A DNA stretch of 64,000 nucleotides from JANQRZ01 sp965215165 (GTDB lineage Bacteria > Bacteroidota > Rhodothermia > Rhodothermales > JANQRZ01): the NCBI GenBank assembly GCA_965215165.1, contig CBDCCX010000006.1, positions 2,728,001 through 2,792,000 of the forward strand, read 5' to 3'. Every line of letters begins with the position of its first letter. The stretch's first letter is position 1. The notes under the pieces are model-generated. The model worked only from the letters and a program-made list of their open reading frames with translations, was not told where the DNA came from and ran no database searches. Positions 1-9,110 of this stretch are shown here, in pieces. The position numbers and the translations under genes were made by a program.

Positions 1-52
1 GCTGTGCCAGCCCCGTTTCGTTTTCTTGGTTCTGTTTTCAGCGGGGGCTGAC

Positions 53-92
53 GAGGCCGCCGGTTGCCGATGCTCCGGCGGCCGGCGGCCTC
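53..92. repeat. GC-rich inverted repeat (possible terminator of the upstream gene)
   Basis: An 11-bp arm GAGGCCGCCGG (53-63) is matched by its exact reverse complement (82-92) across an 18-nt loop. There is no clear T-run on either side, so its role as a terminator is only a guess. It lies just before the first gene of the window. Confidence 0.4.
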
Positions 93-132
93 GTCTACCT
101 TCGTTTCCCTGCTCGCCACTCCGCACGTCGCC

Positions 133-1467
133 ATGCACTCTTCTCTCCGCCCCGTCCTCGTCGTCGCCCTCATCGCTGCGGCCGGGTTCGCCGGGGTTTC
201 GCTCTGGAACGCACAGCAGGACGACGCCCCGCTGCCCGAGGGGCCGAAGCAGGTCCTCCCGGCCTCCGAGTTCGTCAACGCAGAGGCGTCCCTCGAATAC
301 TACCGCGAGGCGCTCCGCCGCAACCCCGAGGACATCGAGAGCCGAGTGGCGCTCGCGCAGGTGCTGCTCCAGCAGGCGCGGGCCACGGGGCGCGAGAGCG
401 AGTACGTCCCCCTGGCCGAGGCCGCCCTCGCCGAGGCGCTCCGGCAGGACCCCGAGCACTACCACGCGCTGCTCCTGCAAGCCTCGCTCCTCAACACGCT
501 CCACCGCTTCGAGGACGCCCGCGACCTCGCCGAGCGGCTGATCGCCCGCTACCCCGAGCACGCCTTCCCCTACGGCCTGCTCACCGACGCGCTCGTCGAG
601 CTCGGCGAGTACGACGCGGCAGTCTCAGCCTCCGACTCGATGAACGCCATCAAGCCGAGCATCGCCTCGTACGCCCGCGCCTCCTACCTCCGCGAGCTGC
701 ACGGCGACACCGGGGGGGCCATCGAGGCGATGCGCTTGGCCGTCGACGCCGGGGCCTACGGGCAGGCCGACCGCGCGTGGGCCGTCTACCAGCTCGCAGG
801 CCTCTACCTCGCTGACGCGAAGCCCGACACGGCGGCCTTCCTCTTCAACGGTCTCCTCGAGGAGCGGCCCGACTACGCCCGCGCCGTCGCCGGCCTCGGC
901 CATGTCGCCCTCGTCAAGGGCGAGACGGACGAGGCCATCCGGCGGCTCGAAACGGCCTACGGCATGGCCCCGCTCGACGTGGCGCAGGAGCTGCTCGCCG
1001 AGGCCTGGGCCGTCAAGGGCGACGAGCGGAAGGCCGCCGCGGCCCTTAGGAAGGTCCGGCAGGGCCTGGCCGACGCCCGCGACATGGGCGAGATCGTCGA
1101 GATGGAAGAGGCCGACCTGATGCTCGACCACGACATCGAGGTCGAGCGGGCGCTGGGCATGGCGCAGCGGCAGGTCGAGCGCCGGCCGGGGCACCTCCAC
1201 GCTAACGAGACCTACGCTTGGGCGCTCCACCACAACGGCCGCTCCGCCGAGGCGATTCCCTACATCGAGCGCGCGATGCGGCTCGGCACCGGCGACGCGA
1301 TGGTCCACTTCCGCGCCGGGCTGATCTACGACGGGGCCGGCGACCGCGCCGAGGCCGTCCGCCACCTCCGCCTCGCGCTCGACAACCACCTCCGCATGGA
1401 AAGCCCGACGGCCGAGGCCGAGGCGCGGGCCACGCTGGACCGGCTCGGCGGCGCGGCGTCGGCCTGA
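133..1467 (+). CDS. TPR-repeat protein with N-terminal membrane anchor
   Basis: 444 aa. The start at 133 is preferred because the protein then opens with a short basic stretch and a hydrophobic segment (roughly residues 8-24), typical of a signal anchor; an in-frame ATG at 64 only adds an unconvincing 23-residue leader. The rest is an array of helical tetratricopeptide-like repeats (alternating Ala, Leu, Tyr and Glu/Arg with PEH/PED turns) from about residue 45 to the end. TPR arrays are protein-interaction scaffolds; no catalytic motif is visible, so a specific role cannot be given. The following small membrane gene is 78 bp downstream and may be cotranscribed. Confidence 0.75.
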   Translation: MHSSLRPVLVVALIAAAGFAGVSLWNAQQDDAPLPEGPKQVLPASEFVNAEASLEYYREALRRNPEDIESRVALAQVLLQQARATGRESEYVPLAEAALAEALRQDPEHYHALLLQASLLNTLHRFEDARDLAERLIARYPEHAFPYGLLTDALVELGEYDAAVSASDSMNAIKPSIASYARASYLRELHGDTGGAIEAMRLAVDAGAYGQADRAWAVYQLAGLYLADAKPDTAAFLFNGLLEERPDYARAVAGLGHVALVKGETDEAIRRLETAYGMAPLDVAQELLAEAWAVKGDERKAAAALRKVRQGLADARDMGEIVEMEEADLMLDHDIEVERALGMAQRQVERRPGHLHANETYAWALHHNGRSAEAIPYIERAMRLGTGDAMVHFRAGLIYDGAGDRAEAVRHLRLALDNHLRMESPTAEAEARATLDRLGGAASA

Positions 1468-1545
1468 CGAATCGGGGGCGCACTCCCCGAACCAGGCGCA
1501 GCCTGCCTCGCCTCCACGATCTCTTTCACCCTCCCGACGTCCTCC

Positions 1546-1896
1546 ATGAGAAAGCCCATCGCTCCCCGCCTCCACGGCGTGCTCGACTACGTCGTGGTCG
1601 TGGTCTTCCTCCTCGCCCCAGCGCTGCTCGGGCTGAGCGGCTTGGCGGCGATGGTTTCCTACGTGCTGGCGGGCGTCCACCTGCTGATGACGGTGCTCAC
1701 GGCGTTCCCGCTCGGCCTCGCGGCCGTCGTGCCGTTCTCCCTGCACGGGACAGTCGAGGTGGTCGTCGGGGTGCTGCTTGCGGTGCTCGCCTTCGCGCTG
1801 TTCGAGGGGGTGGCGACGGGCTTCTATCTGGCGATGGGCCTGGTCATCCTGCTCGTGTGGGCGCTCACCGACTACCGCTCGCCCGCCCTCGCCTGA
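1546..1896 (+). CDS. Small four-helix membrane protein, family not recognised
   Basis: 116 aa, almost entirely hydrophobic, with about four membrane segments (residues ~12-30, 35-55, 62-85, 90-110) and a short basic N-terminus with His (RLHGVLDY), which suggests an inner-membrane protein. The general look (short, paired helices, conserved-looking HGVLDY at the start) recalls SPW-repeat type membrane proteins, but the SPW motif itself is not seen. No function is proposed. Confidence 0.65.
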   Translation: MRKPIAPRLHGVLDYVVVVVFLLAPALLGLSGLAAMVSYVLAGVHLLMTVLTAFPLGLAAVVPFSLHGTVEVVVGVLLAVLAFALFEGVATGFYLAMGLVILLVWALTDYRSPALA

Positions 1897-1925
1897 CGCT
1901 GCCGGGCTGCTCCCCGGTGTAGAAG

Positions 1926-2537
1926 ATGGAGTCCCGCCGACGCACCTACCGCCCCCGCTCGCAGCCCTCGCCGGTCCGCCGAGTGCTGGCCGTGCTCGTG
2001 CTCGCCGGGTACGCACTCGTGCTGGCCGGCTCGTCTGCCGGGCAGGGGTGGCACCTGCTCGCTCACCTCCTGAGCACCCACCACGGCGACGCGCACGAGG
2101 CCGACATGCACGAGCCTGTTCCGGCCGATGTCCAGCACACCGCGCCGCCCGTCACTGTGGAGGTGGAGCACCCCGGAACCCCAGAGCATTCTCACGGCGC
2201 GGAGCACCGGCACACGTCGGGAGCCGGTCTCCACCCTCACCATCACCACGCGGCGCACCAGGCCGGTGCCGCGTCCGAGGCCGCTGAGCCGCAGCGTGAC
2301 GTCCGGCCGGAGCGCGCGCCGCACGAGCACGGCGGCCGGACTCACACCCACGAGAGCGCCGACCCGGACCCCGACGTCCCGGTCCTGCTGACGCTCTCGC
2401 TCGACAAGCACTGCCTCTTCGCGGGCGCTGCCCTCCCGCCGCCGCCGGTCCGGGACTGCGACACCGCACCGCTCGCGGCGGCGCTCTTCTCCACGGTATC
2501 TCCCGTGGAGGTGCCGCCTCCTCGTCTGATGGGCTGA
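1926..2537 (+). CDS. His-rich membrane-anchored protein, candidate metal-binding partner of the TonB receptor
   Basis: 203 aa. One hydrophobic segment (about residues 18-42) follows an Arg-rich N-terminus. The middle is extremely rich in His (runs such as HPHHHHAAH, HEHGGRTHTHE and HSHGAEHRH, roughly residues 55-145) with acidic residues between. A KHCLF segment near residue 162 adds a Cys. Such clusters bind Zn, Cu, Ni or Co. The gene is read in the same direction as the TonB receptor 222 bp downstream, and small His-rich proteins beside TonB receptors are a known arrangement in metal uptake. The specific metal is not deducible. It could instead be a metal buffer or sensor. Confidence 0.7.
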   Translation: MESRRRTYRPRSQPSPVRRVLAVLVLAGYALVLAGSSAGQGWHLLAHLLSTHHGDAHEADMHEPVPADVQHTAPPVTVEVEHPGTPEHSHGAEHRHTSGAGLHPHHHHAAHQAGAASEAAEPQRDVRPERAPHEHGGRTHTHESADPDPDVPVLLTLSLDKHCLFAGAALPPPPVRDCDTAPLAAALFSTVSPVEVPPPRLMG

Positions 2538-2588
2538 TCCCCGCCCCGACGCACGCCTGGGCGCGCGGGGAATCCGAGTTCAGCCCAG

Positions 2589-2627
2589 CCGTCGTCGCAC
2601 GCAGAACACTCTCTCATGCGACGACGG
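2589..2627. promoter_or_regulatory. Stem-loop in the leader of the TonB receptor gene
   Basis: Arms CCGTCGTCGCA (2589-2599) and its exact reverse complement (2617-2627) are separated by 17 nt, about 130 nt before the receptor start. It may be a terminator/attenuator or a leader structure. I could not fit it to a cobalamin or other known riboswitch consensus. Confidence 0.35.
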
Positions 2628-2758
2628 CCGTGGTCGCCTGGTGCATGTCGGCGCCGGGCCGCAGGACCGAACCGTGGACGCGGGCATCGGTGTGTCTGCA
2701 CGCGCCGCCCCGCCGCCCGGACGGTCCCCGATCTCCACATCATCACACGAGGAATACC

Positions 2759-5059
2759 ATGAAAACGAACACACTGATTCTGCTGTGCGCCCTGTTGGTG
2801 GGCGTCGGCCTCTCCCTGCCTGCCCACGCTCAGTCCACGGGCACCGTCGAAGGCGTCGTCCGCGACGCCGAGGACCGCACCCCACTCCCCGGCGTCAACG
2901 TCGCCCTCGGAGGCACCGAGCGCGGCACCACCAGCGGCGCGGACGGGAGCTTCGAGATCGCCGACGTTGCGGCCGGCACGTACACGCTCCGGGCCAGCTT
3001 CATCGGCTACGAAGCCGTCGCCCGGTCCGTCGCCGTGCGGGCCGGCGCGACGGTGCGGGTAGACGTCGCTCTCGCGCCGAGCGCCACGGGCTTAGGCGAG
3101 ATCGTCGTCGAGGGCCGGGCGGCGAACCTCGTCGGCGTCGCCGGGGCGGCCTCGGAGGGCCGGGTCGGGCAGGCGCAGCTCGCGGCGCGGCCCCTGCTCC
3201 GCGTCGGCGAAGTTCTAGAAACCATACCGGGCACGATTGTGACCCAGCACAGCGGCTCGGGCAAGGCCAACCAGTTCTTCCTGCGCGGCTTCAACCTCGA
3301 CCACGGGACCGACTTCGCCGCCTCGGTCGAGGGCGTGCCGATCAACCTGCCGACGCACGCCCACGGGCAGGGCTACCTCGACCTGAACTGGCTCATCCCG
3401 GAGCTGATCGAGGGCATCGCCTTCGAGAAGGGGCCGCAGAACGTGGCGGCGGGCGACTTCGCCACGGCCGGGCGCGCCGAAATCCGGCTCGCGCGACGGC
3501 TCGACGCCGGCATCGCGAAGGTTGAGGGTGGGATCGACGATTACTACGAGGGCCTGTTTGCTAACTCCTCCCCGCTCGGAGGCGGCGACCTGCTCTACGG
3601 CGTGCGCGCCCGCTACTACGACGGGCCGTGGACCAACCCGGAGCACAGCGCCCTCGCCAGCGGCGTCGTGAAATACTCCGCCGGCACGGCCCGGAGCGGC
3701 TACTCGCTGACCGCGCTGGGCTACCACCATGAGTGGGACGCCACGGACCAGGTCGCCCGCCGCGCCGTGGAGCAGGGGGAGGTCGCCCGCCTCGGCACGC
3801 TCGACCCGACCAACGGCGGCGCAACGGGCCGTTACACCTTGGCCGGCGCGTGGCAGCGCGCCGCCCCGGCCGCGCGGACGCGGGCGAATGCCTACGCCGC
3901 CTACTACCACCTCAACCTGTTCTCCAACTTTACCTATTTCCTCGATAACCCCACCGACGGCGACCAGTTCGAGCAGGCCGACCGCCGCCTCTACACGGGC
4001 GCGGACGTCGCGCACGAGTGGCTCACGCAGTGGTTCGGGCAGAGCAGCACGAACACCGTCGGCGCGGCGCTGCGGCACGACCAGATCTTCGGGGTCGGCC
4101 TCTTCAACACCCGTAGCCGCCAGCGCATCGGCACCGTGCGCGACGACGAGGTGGCCCAGACGAGCGTCGGCGCGTACCTCGAGAACGAGACGCGGTGGAC
4201 CGACTGGCTGCGGACCACGCTCGGCGTGCGGGGCGACGCCTTCCGCTTCGACGTGGCGAGCGACCTCGACGCCAACTCCGGGGTCGAGACCGCGTTCATC
4301 GCCAGCCCCAAGCTCGGCGTCGCCCTCGGCCCGTGGGCCGACACGGAATACTACCTCAACCTCGGCCTCGGCTATCACAGCAACGATGCGCGCGGCACGA
4401 CCATCCGGTTCGATCCGGGGAGCGGCGAGGCCGTCGACCCGGTCGATCCCCTCGTGCGGACGCGGGGCGCGGAGGTCGGCGCGCGGACCGCTGTGATCCC
4501 CGGCCTCCAGGCTGGGCTCGCGCTCTGGACCATCGGGCTGGAGTCGGAGCTGGTCTTCGTCGGCGACGCCGGCGGAACCGAGCCGAGCGACGCGAGCGCG
4601 CACGTCGGCGTCGAGTGGACCACCTTCTACGAGGTCACCGACTGGCTGGACCTCACGCTCGACGTGGCCCTCACCGAGTCTCGCTTCACCGAGGGCGAGC
4701 CGGGCGAGGACCGGATCGAGAACTCCATCGGGCGCGTCGTCAGCGGCGGGGTCTATGCGGGCCGCGCCACGGGGCTGTTCGGGAGCCTGCAGCTTCGGCA
4801 CTTCGGCCCGCGCCCGCTCACGGCCGACGGGCGCATCGAGGCGGCGGCGACCACGCTGCTCAACCTGAAAGCCGCCTACCGATTCCGCCGGGTGTCGGTG
4901 GCGCTTGACGTGCTGAACCTGACGGATTCCAAAGACGCCGACGTCAGCTATTTCTACGCCTCCCGCCTGCCAGGCGAGGCCGCCGGCGGGGTCGAGGACG
5001 TGCACTTCCACCCGGTCATTCCGCGCACCGCGCGGCTGTCCGCCACGGTCCGTTTCTGA
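2759..5059 (+). CDS. TonB-dependent outer-membrane receptor, probable metal or metal-chelate uptake
   Basis: 766 aa. The start at 2759 is chosen for the GAGGA ribosome site 5 nt upstream and the clean signal peptide that follows (residues 1-24, ending AHAQ). Next comes a carboxypeptidase-regulatory-like domain (residues ~27-105: GVVRD, PLPGVNV, GTYTLRASFIGY), a Bacteroidota-style extension, then the plug (about 120-250) with NQFFLRGFNLDHGTDFAASV and a His-containing PINLPTHAHGQGYLD segment. The remainder is a beta-barrel ending in aromatic Phe (ATVRF). DVHFHP near the C-terminus adds further His. The His-rich gene upstream and these His motifs point to metal uptake energised by TonB, but the substrate is inferred. 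Confidence 0.85.
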   Translation: MKTNTLILLCALLVGVGLSLPAHAQSTGTVEGVVRDAEDRTPLPGVNVALGGTERGTTSGADGSFEIADVAAGTYTLRASFIGYEAVARSVAVRAGATVRVDVALAPSATGLGEIVVEGRAANLVGVAGAASEGRVGQAQLAARPLLRVGEVLETIPGTIVTQHSGSGKANQFFLRGFNLDHGTDFAASVEGVPINLPTHAHGQGYLDLNWLIPELIEGIAFEKGPQNVAAGDFATAGRAEIRLARRLDAGIAKVEGGIDDYYEGLFANSSPLGGGDLLYGVRARYYDGPWTNPEHSALASGVVKYSAGTARSGYSLTALGYHHEWDATDQVARRAVEQGEVARLGTLDPTNGGATGRYTLAGAWQRAAPAARTRANAYAAYYHLNLFSNFTYFLDNPTDGDQFEQADRRLYTGADVAHEWLTQWFGQSSTNTVGAALRHDQIFGVGLFNTRSRQRIGTVRDDEVAQTSVGAYLENETRWTDWLRTTLGVRGDAFRFDVASDLDANSGVETAFIASPKLGVALGPWADTEYYLNLGLGYHSNDARGTTIRFDPGSGEAVDPVDPLVRTRGAEVGARTAVIPGLQAGLALWTIGLESELVFVGDAGGTEPSDASAHVGVEWTTFYEVTDWLDLTLDVALTESRFTEGEPGEDRIENSIGRVVSGGVYAGRATGLFGSLQLRHFGPRPLTADGRIEAAATTLLNLKAAYRFRRVSVALDVLNLTDSKDADVSYFYASRLPGEAAGGVEDVHFHPVIPRTARLSATVRF

Positions 5060-5147
5060 CAGTTCGTGCGGAGGTCGGGGAGCTACCCAAACCCGCCTAT
5101 CTCCCCAGCCTCCCACCTCCTGCACGCAGTGTTAATCCTGCCGCCAC

Positions 5148-5176
5148 TTGCGTTCCGGCCGGCGGTGCCGTAACGT
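5148..5176 (+). promoter_or_regulatory. Possible sigma-70-like promoter before the ECF sigma gene
   Basis: TTGCGT (5148-5153) and TAACGT (5171-5176) are 17 bp apart, about 75 bp before the ATG of the sigma factor. Bacteroidota-type promoters use a different -7 element, so this match to the general consensus is weak evidence. Confidence 0.25.
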
Positions 5177-5249
5177 ATCGGCTCCGCTGTTCTTAGATTG
5201 GGAGGACACAGAGCACCTGTGCCCCGCCAACAGGGGAGGGACCCACCAC

Positions 5250-5822
5250 ATGGATACGCACGGCGAAGTCACCCGGCTGCTCGAAACGCTCCGCAACGGA
5301 GACCGCGGGGCCATCGACGACCTGTTCCCGCTCGTCTACCACGAGCTGCACGCGCTGGCGCACCGGCAGCTCGGCCGCCGCAACCCCGGCGAGACGCTCA
5401 ACTCGACGGCGCTCGTCCACGAGGCCTACCTCAAGCTGGTCGGGCAGTCCGAGGGCCGGTGGCAGGACCGGCAGCACTTCTTCGCCGTCGCCGCTACCGC
5501 GATGCGGCACATCATCGTGGACTACGCGCGGCAACGGCGGGCCCTCAAGCGCGGCGGCAACGCCCGCCCGACGCTGCTGGACGAGGGCCGGGTCGCCATC
5601 GAGGACCGGGCCGAGGAGATCCTCGCGCTCGACGAGGCGCTGGAGCGCCTTCAGGCCCTCGACGAGCGCCTCGCCCGGACCGTCGAGCTGCGCTTCTTCG
5701 CCGGCCTCTCGATCGAGGAGACGGCCGAGGTCCTCGGCGTCTCCGAGCGGACCGTCAAGCGCGACTGGCGCAAGGCGCGGGCCTTCCTCTACCAGATGAT
5801 GAGCACCGAAGACGTGGCCTGA
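5250..5822 (+). CDS. ECF-type RNA polymerase sigma factor
   Basis: 190 aa. The start at 5250 has a strong GGGGAGGG ribosome site 9 nt upstream. Region 2 lies at residues ~10-95 (LFPLVYHELHALAHRQL, ALVHEAYLKLV, HFFAVAATAMRHIIVDYAR) and region 4 at ~130-180 (RTVELRFFAGLSIEETAEVLGVSERTVKRDW), which is a classical helix-turn-helix for -35 recognition. This is the ECF group usually followed by a Ser/Thr kinase instead of an anti-sigma factor. Here the kinase gene begins 46 bp downstream in the same direction, so its signalling probably controls this sigma factor. No anti-sigma gene is seen. Confidence 0.93.
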   Translation: MDTHGEVTRLLETLRNGDRGAIDDLFPLVYHELHALAHRQLGRRNPGETLNSTALVHEAYLKLVGQSEGRWQDRQHFFAVAATAMRHIIVDYARQRRALKRGGNARPTLLDEGRVAIEDRAEEILALDEALERLQALDERLARTVELRFFAGLSIEETAEVLGVSERTVKRDWRKARAFLYQMMSTEDVA

Positions 5823-5868
5823 GAACACATGGCCTGAGCAGCACCAACCCCGCAGGGCGATGCAGACG

Positions 5869-8694
5869 ATGAGCCCCGAACGCTGGCAGCGACTCGCCTC
5901 GCTCCTGGACGACGTGCTGGAGCTGGATGCGCGCGCGCGTGGCCCGTTCCTCGACGCCGCCTGCGCCGGCGACACCGCGCTCCGCGCCGAGATCGACGCG
6001 CTCGTCGCCGCCGACGAGGAGGCCGGCGGCTTTCTCGACGACTCGGCGGCGGACTTCGCCGCGACGCTCCTCGAAGACTTGGAGCGGGCAGCGGGCGAGA
6101 GGCTCACCGACGAGGCGGAGCGCCGCGAGCCCGTCGGCCCGTACCGCATCGTCCGGGCGCTCGGGCAGGGCGGCATGGGCACGGTCTACCTCGCCGAGCG
6201 GGCTGACGGGCAGTTCGAGCAGCAGGTCGCGCTCAAGCTCATCCGGCCCGGCATGGACCGGCGCGAGATCCTGCGCCGCTTCCTCCAGGAGCGCCAGATC
6301 CTGGCCCGCCTCCAGCACCCCAACATCGCCCGGCTGCTCGACGGGGGCGTGACCGACGACGGCCAGCCTTACTTCGCGATGGAGTACGTCGAGGGCGAGC
6401 CGATCACGGCCTACTGCGACGCCCACCGGTGCAGCGTCGAGGACCGGCTGCGGCTGTTCCTCGACGTCGCCGAGGCCGTGGCCTTCGCCCACCGCAACCT
6501 CGTCGTCCACCGCGACCTCAAGCCGTCGAACATCCTCATCACCGAGGACCACCGCGCCGAGGCGCACGTCAAGCTCCTCGACTTCGGCATCGCCAAGCTG
6601 CTCCACAAGGACGACGCCGAGGAGACGCTCATCGAGACGCAGATGGGCCTGCGCGTGATGACGCCTGAGTACGCCGCCCCGGAGCAGGCGCGCGGCGACG
6701 CCGTCACCACGGCGACCGATATCTACGCGCTCGGCGTGGTGCTCTACGAGCTCCTGAGCGGGCACCGGCCCTACGCCTTCACGCTCCGCTCGGCAATGGA
6801 GATGGAGCGCGTGATCTGCGGCACCGAGCCGCCCCGCCCGAGCGCCATCGCCGCCCGCGAGGAGGCGGTCCGCCGCTCCAACGGCACCACCGAGACCATC
6901 CGGCCCGAGGCCGTCGCCGCCGCGCGCGGCACGACGCCGGAGCGGCTCCGCCGGCACCTCGCCGGCGACCTCGACACGATCATCCTGAAGGCGCTCCGCA
7001 AGGAGCCGGCGCTCCGCTACGCGAGCGCCGAGGCCCTGGTGGACGACCTCCGGCGGCACCTCGACGGGCAGGCCGTGGAGGCCCACCGAGGCTCGGTCGG
7101 CTACCGGGCGCGGAAGTTCGTCCGCCGTCACCGCGTGGGCGTGGCCGCCGCCGTGGGCGCGGTCGTGCTGCTGCTCGTGGGCGTGGCCGGGACGCTGTGG
7201 CAGGCCCGGCTCGTGAGCCGCGAGGCCGCCCGCACCGAGGCCGCGCTGGAGTTCACCCTCGGCCTCTTCGACGTGGCCAACCCCGCGCTGGGGCGGGCCG
7301 ACACCCTCACCGTGCGCGAGATGCTCGACCTGGGCACCGCCCGGCTGGACGAGCTGGCCGGCCAACCGGCGGTGCTGGCCGAGGTCACGGCCCGGTGGGG
7401 CGACATCTACCTCGGGCTCGGCGACTTCGAGCCGGCGCAGCAGCTCCTCGCCTGGTCGGCCGACCTCCGGCGCGCCGTCTACGGCGACGGTCACGAGGAA
7501 GTCGCTGTGGCGCTTCACTTGCTGGGCCGCGTCGCCCTCGACCGGAGCGACTTTGACCAGGCCGAGCGCCTGGGCCGCGAGGCCGTGGCCCTTCGCCAGC
7601 AGACCCTCGGCGAGCGCCACCCCGAGACGGCCGCGAGCCTCGGCCTGCTGGCGCAGATCTTACACCGCAAGGGCGACTACGCCGAGTCCGAGCAGCTCTT
7701 CGGGCAAGCCCTCGGCCTCAGCCGGAGCGCCTACGGCGACGAGCACGAGCAGGTCGCCGCCGTGCTCAACGACTTCGCGCTCCTGCGGCGCACCCAGGGA
7801 CGCCTGGACGAGGCCGAGGCCCTCGCCCGCGAGGCCCTCGCCATCCGACACGCCGTCCTCGGCGACGAGCACCTCGACACGGCGACGTCGACCAACAACC
7901 TCGCCGTGATCCTCCGCAAGCGAGACCGGCTCGACGAGGCCGAGGCGCTCTACCGGCAGGTGCTCGCCTTCGACCGCAAGCGCCTCGGCACCGGCCATCC
8001 CAACCTCGCGACCGTCACCAGCAATCTCGCCGGCGTCCTGCGCGAGCGCGGTCGCTACGCCGAGGCTGACAGCCTCTACCGCTGGGTCCTCGCCTCGGAC
8101 CTTGCCTCGTTCGGCCCGGAGAGCCGGTACGTCGCGATGAGCACCCATCACCTCGCGGGCGTGCTGAGCTTGCGGGGCGACTATGACGAGGCCGAGCGGC
8201 TCGAGCGCGAGGCCCTGGGCGTCTACCTCCGGCTCCACGGCGAAGGGCACCCCCACGTCGCCGCGAGCACCGCCGCGCTCGCTGACGTTCTGAGTGCACA
8301 GGGCGAGACGGCGGCGGCGACGGCGCTGTACGACCAAGCCGTCGCCGTGCTGCGGGCGGCACCGGACGCGGAACTGGACCTCGCCGAGGCGCTGCTCGGG
8401 CAGGGCCGGCTGCTGGACGCCCAGGGCGCGGCCCACGAGGCCGAGCCGCTGCTGCGCGAGAGCCTCCGCCTGCGTGAGGCCGCCTTTGGCGACGACCACA
8501 CGGACACGGCCGAGGCCCGCGTCGCGCTCGGCGTCTGCCTCCATCACCTGGGGCAGACTGAGGCGGCGCGGCAGCTCCTCGACGCGGGCTACGCCACGCT
8601 CCGCGCCCGGCGCGGCGACGCCCACCGGCTGACGCGGCAGGCCCTCACGGCGCTGGCCGAGCTGGACGTGGCGTATCTGGGGAGCGGACGGTAG
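5869..8694 (+). CDS. Transmembrane Ser/Thr protein kinase with C-terminal TPR array
   Basis: 941 aa from the ATG at 5869; an in-frame ATG at 5860 is possible but sits only 2 nt from the AGGG ribosome site, while 5869 is 11 nt away. A short acidic N-terminal region precedes a PknB-type kinase domain (about residues 90-390): glycine loop LGQGGMGTVYLA, ATP-binding Lys ~123 in VALKLI, catalytic HRDLKPSN with Asp ~216, and DFG Asp ~238. A membrane helix lies at about 422-445, followed by roughly ten TPRs to the end (repeated pattern of alternating DEAEALxREAL and HPxxA). All key residues are present, so it should be active. Together with the adjacent ECF sigma gene it probably forms an envelope-to-transcription switch. 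Confidence 0.92.
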   Translation: MSPERWQRLASLLDDVLELDARARGPFLDAACAGDTALRAEIDALVAADEEAGGFLDDSAADFAATLLEDLERAAGERLTDEAERREPVGPYRIVRALGQGGMGTVYLAERADGQFEQQVALKLIRPGMDRREILRRFLQERQILARLQHPNIARLLDGGVTDDGQPYFAMEYVEGEPITAYCDAHRCSVEDRLRLFLDVAEAVAFAHRNLVVHRDLKPSNILITEDHRAEAHVKLLDFGIAKLLHKDDAEETLIETQMGLRVMTPEYAAPEQARGDAVTTATDIYALGVVLYELLSGHRPYAFTLRSAMEMERVICGTEPPRPSAIAAREEAVRRSNGTTETIRPEAVAAARGTTPERLRRHLAGDLDTIILKALRKEPALRYASAEALVDDLRRHLDGQAVEAHRGSVGYRARKFVRRHRVGVAAAVGAVVLLLVGVAGTLWQARLVSREAARTEAALEFTLGLFDVANPALGRADTLTVREMLDLGTARLDELAGQPAVLAEVTARWGDIYLGLGDFEPAQQLLAWSADLRRAVYGDGHEEVAVALHLLGRVALDRSDFDQAERLGREAVALRQQTLGERHPETAASLGLLAQILHRKGDYAESEQLFGQALGLSRSAYGDEHEQVAAVLNDFALLRRTQGRLDEAEALAREALAIRHAVLGDEHLDTATSTNNLAVILRKRDRLDEAEALYRQVLAFDRKRLGTGHPNLATVTSNLAGVLRERGRYAEADSLYRWVLASDLASFGPESRYVAMSTHHLAGVLSLRGDYDEAERLEREALGVYLRLHGEGHPHVAASTAALADVLSAQGETAAATALYDQAVAVLRAAPDAELDLAEALLGQGRLLDAQGAAHEAEPLLRESLRLREAAFGDDHTDTAEARVALGVCLHHLGQTEAARQLLDAGYATLRARRGDAHRLTRQALTALAELDVAYLGSGR

Positions 8695-8697
8695 CGC

Positions 8698-8991
8698 TCA
8701 CCGGAACACGATCTCCTTGACGACCACGCGGCCTAGCTCCGCGTTGAGCCGGTCGCACCACGGGCGGCGCTGGAGGTGGAGCTGGTGCCGCCACGGGGCC
8801 GAGCGGACCTTGACGAACAGCACGCCGTCCTTGACCCACGCCCGGTCCGTGACCCCGTTGATCTGCGGCCCCGCCAGGCTCGCCCACGCCTCGACCGCCC
8901 GCACCGCGTCGATCTTCTCGCGGTAGCCGGCCTCGTCGATCAGCTTGCGGAGGACCGCCCCGAGGGACTGCGGTGTGTTGGAGTAGGCCAT
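8698..8991 (-). CDS. DUF721/DciA-family protein
   Basis: 97 aa, convergent with the kinase gene, with only 3 bp between stops. It shows the DUF721 pattern: an N-terminal helix (LGAVLRKLIDEAGYREKIDAV), the central VEAWASLAGPQINGVTDRAWVKDGVLFVKV, then SAPWRHQLHLQRRPWCDRLNAELG. DciA is the ancestral loader or partner of the replicative helicase DnaB in bacteria without DnaC/DnaI. The start at 8991 matches the family; a longer upstream frame has no family support. In Bacteroidota DciA homologues are often this short (only the DUF721 domain). Confidence 0.8.
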   Translation of the reverse strand: MAYSNTPQSLGAVLRKLIDEAGYREKIDAVRAVEAWASLAGPQINGVTDRAWVKDGVLFVKVRSAPWRHQLHLQRRPWCDRLNAELGRVVVKEIVFR

Positions 8992-9110
8992 CGGGTCGAG
9001 CGGGCGCGTGACGAGCGGAGGTGGCGCGGCCGGCAAAACCCGGCGGCGCGAGGGGCGTAGTCGTAGCTCCAAGGTACTTCGCCGCGCCCGCACTTCGCCC
9101 CCCTGCCGCC

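Noticed and set aside
2538..2758. Cobalamin or other riboswitch before the TonB receptor
   Set aside because: Hairpins exist, but the conserved B12-box sequences and layout were not found.
2630..2758. N-terminal extension of the TonB receptor from 2630
   Set aside because: It would place 43 non-signal residues before a perfect signal peptide that has its own ribosome site at 2749-2753.
3215..5125. Long open frame (about 636 codons) on the minus strand over the TonB receptor
   Set aside because: GC-rich codon bias leaves opposite frames open. The plus strand has clear signal peptide, plug and barrel motifs; the antisense frame has none and unusual Arg/Gly/Val-rich composition.
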